A stretch of DNA of 51,525 nucleotides from Bacteroidales bacterium UBA6267 (GCA_002440745.1 DJVB01000065.1:1-51525); one strand, 5' to 3'. Positions 24,488 through 33,506 are shown, numbered from the stretch's first letter. Translations and numbers: made by a program. Notes: generated from the sequence alone by a model not told the origin.

Positions 24488-26422
24488 ATGTTACGTCTTT
24501 CGTTTGCTTTCCTCATAAGTTTTGTCGTTTTTCTAAATTCTTGCTCTGCTCAAAGCATTGGAAACCTTTATTCTAAGGATAAAAAAGCGGTGAAATATTT
24601 TAATGCAGCTATCGAGTTTTATAAGGTTAATCGCCTTGAAGACGCTTCGGATTATTTGTTCAGAGCACTTGAAAAGGATTCTAATTTCATCGATGCCTAT
24701 CTTCTTTTAGCCGACATCAATCAAAAACAGTCGAATCAACCCCAAGCATTGAATTATTATCTGAAAACGATTTCAATCGACCCTGATTATCGTCCGCATA
24801 CCTTGTATCAGTCGGCAATCTTAGAAAAAGATATGCAGAAATTTGAGGATGCAGCGGGTCATTTTCGGGCTTACCTTCAACATCCAAAATCGGATCCTAG
24901 GCTTAAAAATCAGGTTCATCGCTATATCGATGAATGTGATTTTGCCATAGATCAAGTTAAAAATCCGGTCACAATTGATCCCCTAAATCTCGGCTCGAAG
25001 GTTAATTCTTCTGATGATGAATATGTGAATGCCATTAACACGGAGAACAACTTTTTGATTCTGACGGTCAGGCATCCGGTGGAAGGCTCTAATCGTCCGG
25101 TAGAGGATTTTTTTATGTCGTTTCGCGACCAAGATTCCGGGCTTTGGATTCAAAGGGAACCTTTTTCAGATATTTTCAACACGCAATTTGATGAAGGGGC
25201 TATGGTGATTTCTCCTGACGGTAGCCTAATTGTATTCGCTTCCAACAGAATAGCAGGCTTTGGGCGTTTCGACCTTTATTATTCTAAGAAAATCAACGGT
25301 ATATGGTCACAACCCGAAAACATGGGAGAAGGCGTGAATACCGAGTATTGGGAGTCGCAACCTACAATCTCAAGCGATGGAAAGACGATTTATTTTGTAA
25401 GCGATCGCAGAGGTGGTTTAGGTGGAAGTGATATCTATTTTGTTGCTCTTCAAGAAGATGGAACTTATGGAAAACCTTTTAACCTTGGCGCGCCGATAAA
25501 CACTTCCGGAAACGAAATGACGCCTCAAATCCACCAAGACGGACAAACACTCTATTTTGTCTCAAATGGCCATATCGGTATGGGAAAATCGGATATGTTT
25601 ATGGCAAAAAAGGACAAAAATGGCCTTTTTACTAATGTAACAAATTTGGGTTATCCAATCAATTCTTCAGGTGATGAATTGGGTTTAATCGTTGACGCAA
25701 GGGGGCAGTTGGCTTATTTTTCAAGTGATAAATATGATGGATTTGGCGGGTATGATATTTACTCCTTCGAGTTGCCTAATCATTTAAAACCACAGCCTGT
25801 AACTTATTTAAAAGGAGTTGCTTATGATAAATTTACTAAAGAAAAACTTAAAGTAAAATTTGAACTGACTGACCTTGCAACCGGAGCAGTTATTTTGCAA
25901 TCGTACAGCGACCAAAAGACAGGTAGTTTTTTAGTTTGTGTAACGTCAGGTAAGGAATTAGGCCTGACCGCTTCTATCGATGGTTATCTGTTTTTTTCCG
26001 ACCATTTTAATGTTGACGCAATAGCTGAAATGGATAAGCCTTTCCTTAAAGATATTCCGATGATTCCGTTGAAAAAGGGCGAGAAAATCGTACTTAGAAA
26101 TATTCTTTATGCCACAAATAGTTTCGAGTTGCGCTCTGAATCTATGCCCGAACTCGCAAAATTGTTAGATTTGTTAAATAAAAATCCAAAGTTAGAGATT
26201 GAGATTTCAGGTCATACGGATAATATCGGGGACGAAAATGAAAACCAACTCCTTTCCGAAAATCGCGCAAAATCGGTTTATGACTATTTGATTTCTAACG
26301 GCATTGATGCTGCAAGATTAAAATTTATCGGTTATGGAGAATCTGTTCCGATAGATTCTAACGAAAGTCCTGAAGGTCGTCAAAATAACAGAAGAACTGA
26401 AATCAAAATTTTGGAGTTTTAA
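24488..26422 (+). CDS. PorE-like OmpA-family lipoprotein (TPR, PD40 propeller, OmpA)
   Basis: A 644-residue predicted lipoprotein with lipobox LNSC (Cys19). Domains in order: TPR-like helices (about 28-160), a WD40-like PD40 propeller (about 175-435) with repeated SPDGSLIVFASNR, SSDGKTIYFVSDR and HQDGQTLYFVSNG strands, a carboxypeptidase-regulatory-like beta-sandwich (about 440-515), and an OmpA peptidoglycan-binding domain (about 530-640; SGHTDNIGDENEN, LSENRAKSVYDYL, GYGESVP, NRRTEI). This order is that of PorE, the T9SS component that ties the secretion machinery to peptidoglycan. Several Bacteroidota paralogues share it, so PorE itself is not certain. The T9SS cargo elsewhere in the window is consistent. 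Confidence 0.82.
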   Translation: MLRLSFAFLISFVVFLNSCSAQSIGNLYSKDKKAVKYFNAAIEFYKVNRLEDASDYLFRALEKDSNFIDAYLLLADINQKQSNQPQALNYYLKTISIDPDYRPHTLYQSAILEKDMQKFEDAAGHFRAYLQHPKSDPRLKNQVHRYIDECDFAIDQVKNPVTIDPLNLGSKVNSSDDEYVNAINTENNFLILTVRHPVEGSNRPVEDFFMSFRDQDSGLWIQREPFSDIFNTQFDEGAMVISPDGSLIVFASNRIAGFGRFDLYYSKKINGIWSQPENMGEGVNTEYWESQPTISSDGKTIYFVSDRRGGLGGSDIYFVALQEDGTYGKPFNLGAPINTSGNEMTPQIHQDGQTLYFVSNGHIGMGKSDMFMAKKDKNGLFTNVTNLGYPINSSGDELGLIVDARGQLAYFSSDKYDGFGGYDIYSFELPNHLKPQPVTYLKGVAYDKFTKEKLKVKFELTDLATGAVILQSYSDQKTGSFLVCVTSGKELGLTASIDGYLFFSDHFNVDAIAEMDKPFLKDIPMIPLKKGEKIVLRNILYATNSFELRSESMPELAKLLDLLNKNPKLEIEISGHTDNIGDENENQLLSENRAKSVYDYLISNGIDAARLKFIGYGESVPIDSNESPEGRQNNRRTEIKILEF

Positions 26423-26478
26423 GGTTATATGCTTGAAAATCAACTTTGAAATAACTAATAAATTTTCTAAATTAAATC

Positions 26479-26508
26479 TTGACAATTATATTTTTGTGGA
26501 TATATTTG
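26479..26508 (+). promoter_or_regulatory. consensus promoter (TTG-N19-TATATTTG) with no gene behind it
   Basis: TTG at 26479-26481, a 19-base spacer and TATATTTG at 26501-26508 match the Bacteroidota promoter closely. No coding region follows before the terminator at 26612-26651. Confidence 0.6.
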
Positions 26509-26514
26509 CGACTC

Positions 26515-26651
26515 ATTTATGATCTAAATTTTAGTTATTTTAATATATCCTTTACCCGATTCATACAGTCATTAATGAGTGTATTCCAACCTAATCGGAA
26601 TTATTTTTTTTCCTCCCTTGTTTTTGTTTTTGAAAAGGGAGGTTTTTTTTT
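26515..26651 (+). ncRNA. candidate orphan small RNA of about 135 bases
   Basis: The segment is bounded by a consensus promoter and a strong terminator and has no convincing open frame. Complementary words occur inside it: ACTCATT at 26511-26517 with AATGAGT at 26574-26580, and CCGATT at 26556-26561 with AATCGG at 26593-26598. These would interlock as a pseudoknot if both formed. It does not obviously resemble 6S-Flavo RNA. An unannotated leader is less likely because the next plus-strand gene begins more than 500 bases on. Inference only. Confidence 0.4.
26612..26651 (+). terminator. rho-independent terminator
   Basis: CCTCCCTT (26612-26619) pairs with AAGGGAGG (26635-26642) and is followed by nine T residues. 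It lies 190 bases after the OmpA-family gene, too far for a simple operon end, but directly behind the orphan promoter. Confidence 0.85.
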
Positions 26652-26686
26652 GTCTATATGTTAACATATAAAATCTCATTTCTTCA

Positions 26687-27097
26687 TCAGCTTATTATCG
26701 AAATCACAATTTTTCTGGCGCCTCCGTGATTACGAAATTCACCAAGATAGATTCCTTGCCAAATTCCTAAATTAAGCTTATGATTTGAAATGGGAATAGT
26801 AACAGAACTTCCAATCAATGAGGCTTTTATATGTGCAGGCAAATCGTCTGCTCCCTCAAAAATATGGGTATAGAATTGGGCATTTTCAGGAATCAATTTG
26901 TTGAAAACTTGCTCGAAATCAAAACGTACCGAAGGGTCTGCATTTTCATTAATTGTCAAGCCTGCTGAACTGTGCTTGATGAATACAGTTAAAATTCCGG
27001 TTTCAGGCAAATCCACAATTGCCTCCAAAATCTCATTTGTAATTAGATGAAATCCTCGATTGCGTGGTTTAAGCGTTTTTTCAATATTTATAATCAT
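26687..27097 (-). CDS. YjbQ family protein (UPF0047)
   Basis: A 136-residue small cytoplasmic protein of the YjbQ/UPF0047 family, for which a weak thiamine-phosphate synthase activity has been reported; the physiological role is not settled. Family motifs present are HLITNEI, FIKHSSAGLTINENADPSV with the conserved His and Asn-Glu-Asn, HIKASLIGSS, and GIWQGIYLGEFRNHGGAR near the end. The open frame extends further upstream, but the ATG at 27097 fits the family N-terminus (MIINIEKTLKPRNRGF) and lies about 45 bases downstream of a -7 element. It is divergent from the thioredoxin gene at 27224. Confidence 0.9.
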   Translation of the reverse strand: MIINIEKTLKPRNRGFHLITNEILEAIVDLPETGILTVFIKHSSAGLTINENADPSVRFDFEQVFNKLIPENAQFYTHIFEGADDLPAHIKASLIGSSVTIPISNHKLNLGIWQGIYLGEFRNHGGARKIVISIIS

Positions 27098-27141
27098 AAT
27101 TAATTGATAATCAATATATTTAATGTTATTTAACCAAAATG

Positions 27142-27149
27142 CAAACTTA
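27142..27149 (-). promoter_or_regulatory. -7 promoter element of the yjbQ-like gene
   Basis: Read on the minus strand this is TAAGTTTG, matching TAnnTTTG, 44 bases before the ATG at 27097. No clear -33 TTG at the right distance. Confidence 0.4.
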
Positions 27150-27223
27150 CAACTATTAAATTTATAATAATTTCGCTGTCGCAAATAAACATATTTTCTA
27201 GTGATGTATTTTTTCCAATTTTT

Positions 27224-27559
27224 ATGAAGGATAATCTGTTTAGCAAAATAAATATGCCTGATTTTCAGAATTTTATTTCTGAAAACCATAAGCTGATTTT
27301 GGATTTTTGGGCTCCTTGGTGTCAACCCTGCAAAACCATGGAGGAAATGATGTTAATCATACTACAAAATATGGACAGGACTATTCCCGTTGGTAAAATT
27401 AATGCTGATGATAATCGATTTTTATCCAAGGAATGGCGAGTAACTCAGATTCCAACTTTGATTTTTATTGAAGGTGGAGTTGAGGTGAAACGTCTTTCAG
27501 GAGTTCAATCGCGTCAGCAGATAGAATCGGCTATAAATGATTGGATGTTAAATAGTTAA
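27224..27559 (+). CDS. thioredoxin-like protein with CQPC active site
   Basis: A 111-residue thioredoxin-fold protein without signal peptide. The active site is WAPWCQPCK (about residues 32-40), a variant of the usual WCGPC, with Gln replacing Gly. The cis-proline is in QIPTLIFIEGG. It is short for the family and has few extra features. It is followed 13 bases later by a second thioredoxin gene, probably in one transcript. The CxxC change would shift the redox potential, so it may be a specialised oxidoreductase rather than the main thioredoxin. Confidence 0.85.
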   Translation: MKDNLFSKINMPDFQNFISENHKLILDFWAPWCQPCKTMEEMMLIILQNMDRTIPVGKINADDNRFLSKEWRVTQIPTLIFIEGGVEVKRLSGVQSRQQIESAINDWMLNS

Positions 27560-27572
27560 ATTTAAACAAATT

Positions 27573-27974
27573 ATGCGAATACTAATTTTAAGCTTTTTAG
27601 TTTTGACCGGAGTGTTCCAAATGTCAAACACGGTACCTGTTTCAGTGGGTTCTGAAAATCAATTTGTTATCAACGTTACGGATGCTGATTTCAACCAAAA
27701 GATTGCCAAAGGTTTAGTAATTGTCGATTTTTGGGCAGCATGGTGTGGTCCGTGTCGTAAGCAGGCACCGATTCTTGATGAATTAGCTACCGAAATGAAT
27801 GGTCAGGTTATAGTAGCAAAATTGGATGTGGATAGAAACAAGCAGACCTCCGCCCGCTATGCAGTACGCAGCATTCCTACACTAATCATTTTTAAAGATG
27901 GAAAGGCAGTTGAACGGTTAGTAGGGCTGCGCGACAAGGCAAGTTTAAAAGCAATTTTGAAAAAACATCAATAA
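27573..27974 (+). CDS. exported thioredoxin
   Basis: A 133-residue thioredoxin with an N-terminal hydrophobic stretch (RILILSFLVLTGVFQ), so probably periplasmic or membrane-tethered. The canonical active site WAAWCGPCRK lies near residues 53-62, the DVDRN segment near 89-93, and the cis-proline in SIPTLIIFKDGK. Spacing to its neighbours (13 and 3 bases) points to an operon with the upstream CQPC thioredoxin and the downstream small membrane protein. It may keep periplasmic cysteines reduced or support cytochrome or cysteine-protein maturation. Confidence 0.88.
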   Translation: MRILILSFLVLTGVFQMSNTVPVSVGSENQFVINVTDADFNQKIAKGLVIVDFWAAWCGPCRKQAPILDELATEMNGQVIVAKLDVDRNKQTSARYAVRSIPTLIIFKDGKAVERLVGLRDKASLKAILKKHQ

Positions 27975-27977
27975 TTC

Positions 27978-28208
27978 ATGGAAACAAAAACTTCAATCTG
28001 GGACAAGAAATATTTGAAAGTATTCACCCTGAAATCCATCATTGGGACTGTGATTGGTTTGGTGGGAGGTTATATTTATTATATCAAAATCGGCTGTAAT
28101 TCAGGTTCTTGCCCAATTACTTCTAACCCATGGATGACACTTTTATGGGGTGGCTTGATGGGGTATCTGCTTGGAGGCATGTTTGAAAAACAAGAAAAGA
28201 AGAATTAA
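27978..28208 (+). CDS. small two-helix membrane protein (DUF6132-like)
   Basis: A 76-residue protein with two predicted membrane helices (about 19-36 and 51-68) and a conserved-looking loop between them, IGCNSGSCPITSNPW, whose two cysteines may bind metal or form a disulfide. I associate this loop with DUF6132, common in Bacteroidota beside thioredoxin or rhodanese genes. It begins three bases after the thioredoxin stop codon, so it is co-transcribed. The loop could be a substrate or docking site for the exported thioredoxin; this is inference. Confidence 0.75.
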   Translation: METKTSIWDKKYLKVFTLKSIIGTVIGLVGGYIYYIKIGCNSGSCPITSNPWMTLLWGGLMGYLLGGMFEKQEKKN

Positions 28209-28263
28209 CAAAATTGAGTTGAAAATTAATTTTTATAAACTTCATCTCGAATAACCTTTCGGA

Positions 28264-28271
28264 TACTTTTG
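28264..28271 (+). promoter_or_regulatory. -7 promoter element of parE
   Basis: TACTTTTG, matching TAnnTTTG, 19 bases before the ATG at 28291. Confidence 0.55.
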
Positions 28272-28290
28272 CAGCAAATTAGCCCTTACT

Positions 28291-30150
28291 ATGTCAGTTC
28301 AATACAACGAAGATAGCATAAAATCATTAGAATGGAACGATCATATCCGCCTCCGTCCGGGTATGTATATTGGTAAACTTGGTGATGGCGTTTCGCCGGA
28401 TGATGGTATTTATGTGCTTATAAAAGAGGTGGTTGACAACTCAATCGACGAATTTGTCATGGGGCATGGAAAGAGAATTGACATTTCCATTAACGGTAAG
28501 GAAGTTACGGTTAGGGACTATGGTCGCGGGATACCTTTGGGAAAACTTGTCGAATGCGTTTCGAAAATCAATACCGGCGCCAAATACGATTCAAAGGTTT
28601 TTAAAAAATCAGTCGGGCTTAATGGTGTGGGAACTAAGGCTGTAAACGCCTTGTCTTCTGAATTTTTTGCTCAAACTTTCCGTGAGGGAAAATCCAAACG
28701 CGTTAACTATCAAACTGGCAAGCTGATTTCTGAGGAGGATGTTATTTCTCCTGAAGAAAAAGACGGCACCTTGATTCGTTTTACTCCTGATGAGTCACTT
28801 TTTGTTAATTATCGCTATCGAACCGAACATGTGGAAAAACTGCTCTGGAATTATGCCTTTTTGAACCGTGGTTTATCTCTTTACTTTAACGGAGAACGAA
28901 TTTTCTCTAAAAATGGACTTTTAGACCTCTTAGAACAGAAAATCGACAACGGTATAGTCTATCCAATCATTCACCTTGAAGAGGGTGATTTAGAGTTTGC
29001 GTTTACTCACGCTTCCAAGCAATATGGCGAAGAGTATTACTCCTTTGTAAATGGTCAACATACTACTCAAGGAGGCACACATCAAGCTGCTTTTCGGGAG
29101 GCGGTTGTAAAAACGGTCAGAGAATTTTACAAAAAAGACTATGATGCAAGCGATATTCGACAGTCTATTGTGGCTGCCATTTCCATAAAAATTCAAGAAC
29201 CTGTTTTTGAATCTCAAACCAAAACAAAACTTGGTTCCATCTATGTAGAGCCTGAAGGTCAGACGGTACGGAACTTTGTGATGGACATCGTAAAAAGAAA
29301 TTTAGATAACTATCTTCATAAAAACCCAAATGTTTCTGAAGCGTTGCAGCGAAAAATTCTTCAAGCCGAAAAGGAGCGCAAAGAAATTGATGGCATTAAA
29401 AAATTAGCTCGCGATTCAGCGAAAAAGGCGAGTCTTCACAATAAAAAACTTCGTGATTGTCGAGTTCATTATAACTCAAATCAAGAAAGGCGTTTAGAGT
29501 CAACATTATTTATTACCGAGGGAGATTCGGCAAGCGGATCGATTACTAAATCACGTGATGTTAACACACAGGCTGTGTTTAGTCTCAAAGGTAAACCACT
29601 AAATTCCTGGGGATTAAGCAAAAAAGTAGTTTATGAAAATGAAGAGTTTAATCTACTGCAAACGGCTTTAAGTATAGAAGAAGATTTAGAAAATTTACGC
29701 TATAATAATGTTGTAATTGCAACAGATGCCGATGTTGATGGAATGCATATCCGGTTGCTTTTGTTAACTTTTTTCTTGCAATTCTATCCTGAATTAATTA
29801 AGGCCGGTCATGTCTATATTCTTCAAACTCCGTTGTTTAGAGTCCGGAATAAGAAGAAAACCATTTATTGCTATTCTGATGAAGAACGTGTGAATGCCAT
29901 TGAAACTCTAAAACCTAATCCCGAAATCACACGCTTCAAAGGTCTTGGCGAAATCTCTCCCGATGAGTTTAAACATTTTATTGGAGAGTCCATGCGTCTT
30001 GAACCGGTAATTCTTACAAAAGAAAATAAAATCCACGACATCTTGGGTTTTTATATGGGAAAAAACACTCCCGAACGTCAGCAGTTTATAATCAAAAACC
30101 TTCGTATTGAGGAAGATACGGTGGATAAACTTACAAAAACTGCTTCGTAA
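28291..30150 (+). CDS. parE: DNA topoisomerase IV subunit B
   Basis: A 619-residue type IIA topoisomerase ATPase subunit, which with ParC decatenates daughter chromosomes. The GHKL ATPase has EVVDNSIDE, DYGRGIPLG and GLNGVGTKAVNALS. The transducer domain is followed by the TOPRIM segment with E410 in TEGDSASGS and the metal-binding aspartates D479, D481 and D483 in TDADVDG. The N-terminus (YNEDSIKSLEWNDHIRLRPGMYIG) and the length of about 620 match Bacteroidota ParE rather than GyrB, which is usually longer. In many relatives parC follows directly; here the next gene is a GH65 fusion, so parC must lie elsewhere. Confidence 0.93.
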   Translation: MSVQYNEDSIKSLEWNDHIRLRPGMYIGKLGDGVSPDDGIYVLIKEVVDNSIDEFVMGHGKRIDISINGKEVTVRDYGRGIPLGKLVECVSKINTGAKYDSKVFKKSVGLNGVGTKAVNALSSEFFAQTFREGKSKRVNYQTGKLISEEDVISPEEKDGTLIRFTPDESLFVNYRYRTEHVEKLLWNYAFLNRGLSLYFNGERIFSKNGLLDLLEQKIDNGIVYPIIHLEEGDLEFAFTHASKQYGEEYYSFVNGQHTTQGGTHQAAFREAVVKTVREFYKKDYDASDIRQSIVAAISIKIQEPVFESQTKTKLGSIYVEPEGQTVRNFVMDIVKRNLDNYLHKNPNVSEALQRKILQAEKERKEIDGIKKLARDSAKKASLHNKKLRDCRVHYNSNQERRLESTLFITEGDSASGSITKSRDVNTQAVFSLKGKPLNSWGLSKKVVYENEEFNLLQTALSIEEDLENLRYNNVVIATDADVDGMHIRLLLLTFFLQFYPELIKAGHVYILQTPLFRVRNKKKTIYCYSDEERVNAIETLKPNPEITRFKGLGEISPDEFKHFIGESMRLEPVILTKENKIHDILGFYMGKNTPERQQFIIKNLRIEEDTVDKLTKTAS

Positions 30151-30157
30151 TATTTTG

Positions 30158-30189
30158 TTGCTAAACGACCTACAGAAACTTTATTTTTG
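30158..30189 (+). promoter_or_regulatory. promoter of the HAD-GH65 gene (TTG-N21-TATTTTTG)
   Basis: TTG at 30158-30160 and TATTTTTG at 30182-30189 with a 21-base spacer. It starts eight bases after the parE stop, so the fusion gene has its own promoter. Confidence 0.6.
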
Positions 30190-30219
30190 TCAACTTAATT
30201 CAAACTTCATAAAAGTAAT

Positions 30220-33200
30220 ATGACCAATCAGTTACCATTTGATGCCGTAGTGTTCGATTTAGACGGCGTCATCACCCGCACCGCTTTAGTTCATTCCGTT
30301 GCATGGAAAGAAATGTTTGATAACTATCTTTTGCAGCGCGAAAAAGAGAATAATGAACCCTTTAAGGAATTTACGCACGAAGGCGATTATCTTAAATATG
30401 TGGACGGAAAGCCACGGTATGAAGGCGTGAAATCTTTTCTTGAATCGCGTGGCATTACAATTCCTTATGGTAATCCCGACGACTCCACCGATATGGAAAC
30501 TTGTTGTGGAATTGGAAATCGGAAAAATGAGTATTTCAACCGAATCTTAGACCGTGACGGCGTGAAAGTTTATGAGTCAACAGTAGCGTTGATGCATGAG
30601 CTTAAGGCTAAGAATATCCGAATCGGAGTGGCTTCATCTTCAAAGAATTGCGAGATGGTGCTGCGTTCAGCCGGACTTTTGGATATGATTGAAACCCGTG
30701 TTGATGGAGTGGTTTCTGCTGAGTTAGGATTGAAAGGAAAGCCTGAGCCGGATATTTTTACAACCGCAGCCGATAATCTTGGCACTGCCTACGATCGAAC
30801 TATCATTGTTGAAGATGCAATAAGCGGAGTGCAGGCCGGGCGTAAAGGGAATTTTGGTCTTGTACTCGGATTGGCTCGCGAAGATAATCATTATGAATTG
30901 AAGTTAAATGGTGCTGATATTGTGGTTTCGGATATTTCGGAAATTGGCTTTTCTGATCTTATTAATTGGTTTGAAAATGGACTGAAGGAGGATTCTTGGT
31001 CGTTGACATATTTAGACTATTTACCTGAAAAAGAGCGATCAAGAGAAGCTTTGCTTTCGGTTGGAAATGGTTATTTTGGTACTCGTGGGGCAATGGAGGA
31101 AGTTTTGGCAAACAAAATTAACTATCCCGCAACTTATATGGCCGGTGTTTTTAATCGCCTTATCTCCAAAGTTTCCGGACGAGATGTGGACAATGAAGAT
31201 TTTGTGAATACAATAAACTGGATTCCAATTACTTTTAAAGTGGATGATGGCGATTGGTTTGATGTGAATTTGGCCAAAATTATTAGCATTGAGAGAAAAT
31301 TGGACATGAAAACCGCCACATTCTACAAAAGCTTGACTGTTGAAACTGCTGACGGTAAGCAAACAAATGTTTATACCCGTAGATTTGCCTCAATGGCTAA
31401 TCCAAATATTGGAGCTATCCATTTTTGCATGCAACCTATCAATTATTCCGGTAAAATTACCTTTAAATCCTTGCTTGATGGGTCACATATTAATGCAGGT
31501 GTTGCAAGATATGCCGAGTTGAATCAAAATCACCTTGAACCGGTTGGCACGGATTCTTATGAAGATTATTCCTATTTGGAAGTAAAGACTACAGAATCAA
31601 ATATTAAGATTCAAGCTGCTGCTAATCATTCGGTTATGTATAATGGGGATAATGTGCCAATTCAGTTTTCGCATAATTCGCATCAGGCTTGCGTCGAAAC
31701 TATTGCTTCTTTCGACATTAAAGCAGGTGAGTATTTGGGATTTGTCAAAACAGTATATCTTTCCAATTCACATAGCAATCCGGTTTCCGAAAGCTTTGAA
31801 TCTCTAATGGAACAGATTCCAACTTTTGAAGCTGAGTTTGAGGAGCATAAATCGAAATGGGAAAGTTTATGGGAAGAAGTTGATATTCAGATAGAAGGGG
31901 ATAGGCTGACTCAAAAACTATTGCGATTGCATCTTTATCATTTGATGTCGGGTACGTCAATCCATAATTTGAATATAGATTTTGGAATTCCGGCTCGAGG
32001 ACTCACAGGCGAAGCATATCGTGGGCATATTTTCTGGGACGAATTATATATTTTACCTTTTTACTTCGTTCATTATCCGGAGATTGCTCGCTCGGTTTTG
32101 ATGTATCGTTATCGCCGTTTAGATGCAGCGCGAAGCTATGCTAAAGAATTTGGATACAAGGGAGCTATGTTTCCTTGGCAGTCGGGCAGTGACGGACGTG
32201 AAGAAACGCAGAAATTTCACTTTAATCCCATTTCGGGAAAATGGGGTGACGACCATAGCTCCTTGCAGCGTCATGTAAGCTTGGCTATTGCTTACAATAT
32301 TATTCAGTATTTTAAATTTTCGGAAGACAAAGAGTTTATGCTGAATTATGGATTAGAGATGTTGTTGGAAATCAATCGTTTCTGGCAAAGCAAATGCGAG
32401 CTAAACCCTAAAACCAATCGCTATGATATTGATAAAGTGATGGGGCCGGATGAGTTTCATGAAGGTTATCCGGAATCTGAAACCGGTGGTTTAAGAAATA
32501 ATGCCTATACAAATATTATGACGGTTTGGATGGCAGAAGAAACTCAAAATATTTTTAATTTATTTGATTCTGAGGATCTTGCAATTTTGATGGAGAAACT
32601 AAGTTTTTCTACTTTAGAACTGAACGAATGGGTGGCAATGACACAGAAGCTCAGTTTAGAAATTTCTGAGGAGGGAATTATCTCTCAATATGAGGGTTAC
32701 TTTGATCTTAAGGAATTGGATTGGAAATATTATGAGGAAAAATACGGTAATGTTCATCGCATGGATCGGGTTTTAAAAGCAGAAGGTTTATCTCCTGATG
32801 ATTTTAAGGTTGCAAAACAAGCTGACGCTTTGATGACGTTCTATAATCTTGATAATGAACGCGTAACGCAAATAGTTGAGCATCTCGGATACCAGTTGCC
32901 AAAAGATTATATCCAGAGAAATTTAGATTATTATCTGAAACGGACTTCACATGGCTCCACATTAAGTCGAGTGGTTCATGCGTATTTGGCAAGTCAGTTG
33001 GGCAATTTCGACTTGAGTTGGTCGATGTATCACGAAGCAATAAATTCCGATTATAATGATATTCAAGGTGGTACGACAGCCGAGGGAATACATACCGGAG
33101 TTATGGCCGGAACAATCTGGATTTTGATTTCTACCTTTGCCGGAATTCGCTTCGAGGATAAGATAACTGCAAACCCAAATCTTCCAAAGCATTGGCGCAG

Positions 33201-33288
33201 TTTGAAATTCAAGTTGAAGTACAAAGGGGTTAGGTATGGGGTTAGTATTAACTCTAATAAGCAAACTACCATTTCTCAGATTGGATAA
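30220..33288 (+). CDS. beta-phosphoglucomutase / GH65 disaccharide phosphorylase fusion
   Basis: A 1022-residue two-enzyme fusion with no signal peptide. Residues 1-245 are a HAD phosphatase-like domain of the beta-phosphoglucomutase type: FDLDGVITRTALVHSVAW with D13 and D15, VASSSKNCEMVL, and EDAISGVQAG. Residues 260-1020 are a GH65 inverting phosphorylase: beta-sandwich, linker and (alpha/alpha)6 barrel, FWDELYILPF, the catalytic acid E745 in GPDEFHEGY, and the phosphate-binding HGSTLS loop at 911-916. GH65 enzymes phosphorolyse alpha-glucosides such as maltose, trehalose, nigerose or kojibiose to beta-glucose 1-phosphate, which the fused mutase would turn into glucose 6-phosphate. The disaccharide cannot be read from the sequence. 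Some relatives are annotated as HAD hydrolase/GH65. Confidence 0.9.
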   Translation: MTNQLPFDAVVFDLDGVITRTALVHSVAWKEMFDNYLLQREKENNEPFKEFTHEGDYLKYVDGKPRYEGVKSFLESRGITIPYGNPDDSTDMETCCGIGNRKNEYFNRILDRDGVKVYESTVALMHELKAKNIRIGVASSSKNCEMVLRSAGLLDMIETRVDGVVSAELGLKGKPEPDIFTTAADNLGTAYDRTIIVEDAISGVQAGRKGNFGLVLGLAREDNHYELKLNGADIVVSDISEIGFSDLINWFENGLKEDSWSLTYLDYLPEKERSREALLSVGNGYFGTRGAMEEVLANKINYPATYMAGVFNRLISKVSGRDVDNEDFVNTINWIPITFKVDDGDWFDVNLAKIISIERKLDMKTATFYKSLTVETADGKQTNVYTRRFASMANPNIGAIHFCMQPINYSGKITFKSLLDGSHINAGVARYAELNQNHLEPVGTDSYEDYSYLEVKTTESNIKIQAAANHSVMYNGDNVPIQFSHNSHQACVETIASFDIKAGEYLGFVKTVYLSNSHSNPVSESFESLMEQIPTFEAEFEEHKSKWESLWEEVDIQIEGDRLTQKLLRLHLYHLMSGTSIHNLNIDFGIPARGLTGEAYRGHIFWDELYILPFYFVHYPEIARSVLMYRYRRLDAARSYAKEFGYKGAMFPWQSGSDGREETQKFHFNPISGKWGDDHSSLQRHVSLAIAYNIIQYFKFSEDKEFMLNYGLEMLLEINRFWQSKCELNPKTNRYDIDKVMGPDEFHEGYPESETGGLRNNAYTNIMTVWMAEETQNIFNLFDSEDLAILMEKLSFSTLELNEWVAMTQKLSLEISEEGIISQYEGYFDLKELDWKYYEEKYGNVHRMDRVLKAEGLSPDDFKVAKQADALMTFYNLDNERVTQIVEHLGYQLPKDYIQRNLDYYLKRTSHGSTLSRVVHAYLASQLGNFDLSWSMYHEAINSDYNDIQGGTTAEGIHTGVMAGTIWILISTFAGIRFEDKITANPNLPKHWRSLKFKLKYKGVRYGVSINSNKQTTISQIG

Positions 33289-33506
33289 AAGCGAAGTGAC
33301 ACTTCAACGGATTTAACGTTGAATTATACTTTTCAGACTTTCCAATTTCTTTTGAATACCAGAAAAGGAAATATTTTCCCGTTTTTGGAATTTTTTGATA
33401 CAAATCATGTTTCTATATTGTTGTATATCAGTAATTTATTGATTTAATTATATTTTGGTAGAAATTTTGTTGCATTGTTTTAAGGTTAACTAAAGACTAT
33501 GCTACT

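Noticed and set aside
26515..26651. Candidate small RNA as a 6S-Flavo RNA
   Set aside because: No long rod-like hairpin with a central bulge is apparent; the short complementary words do not build that structure.
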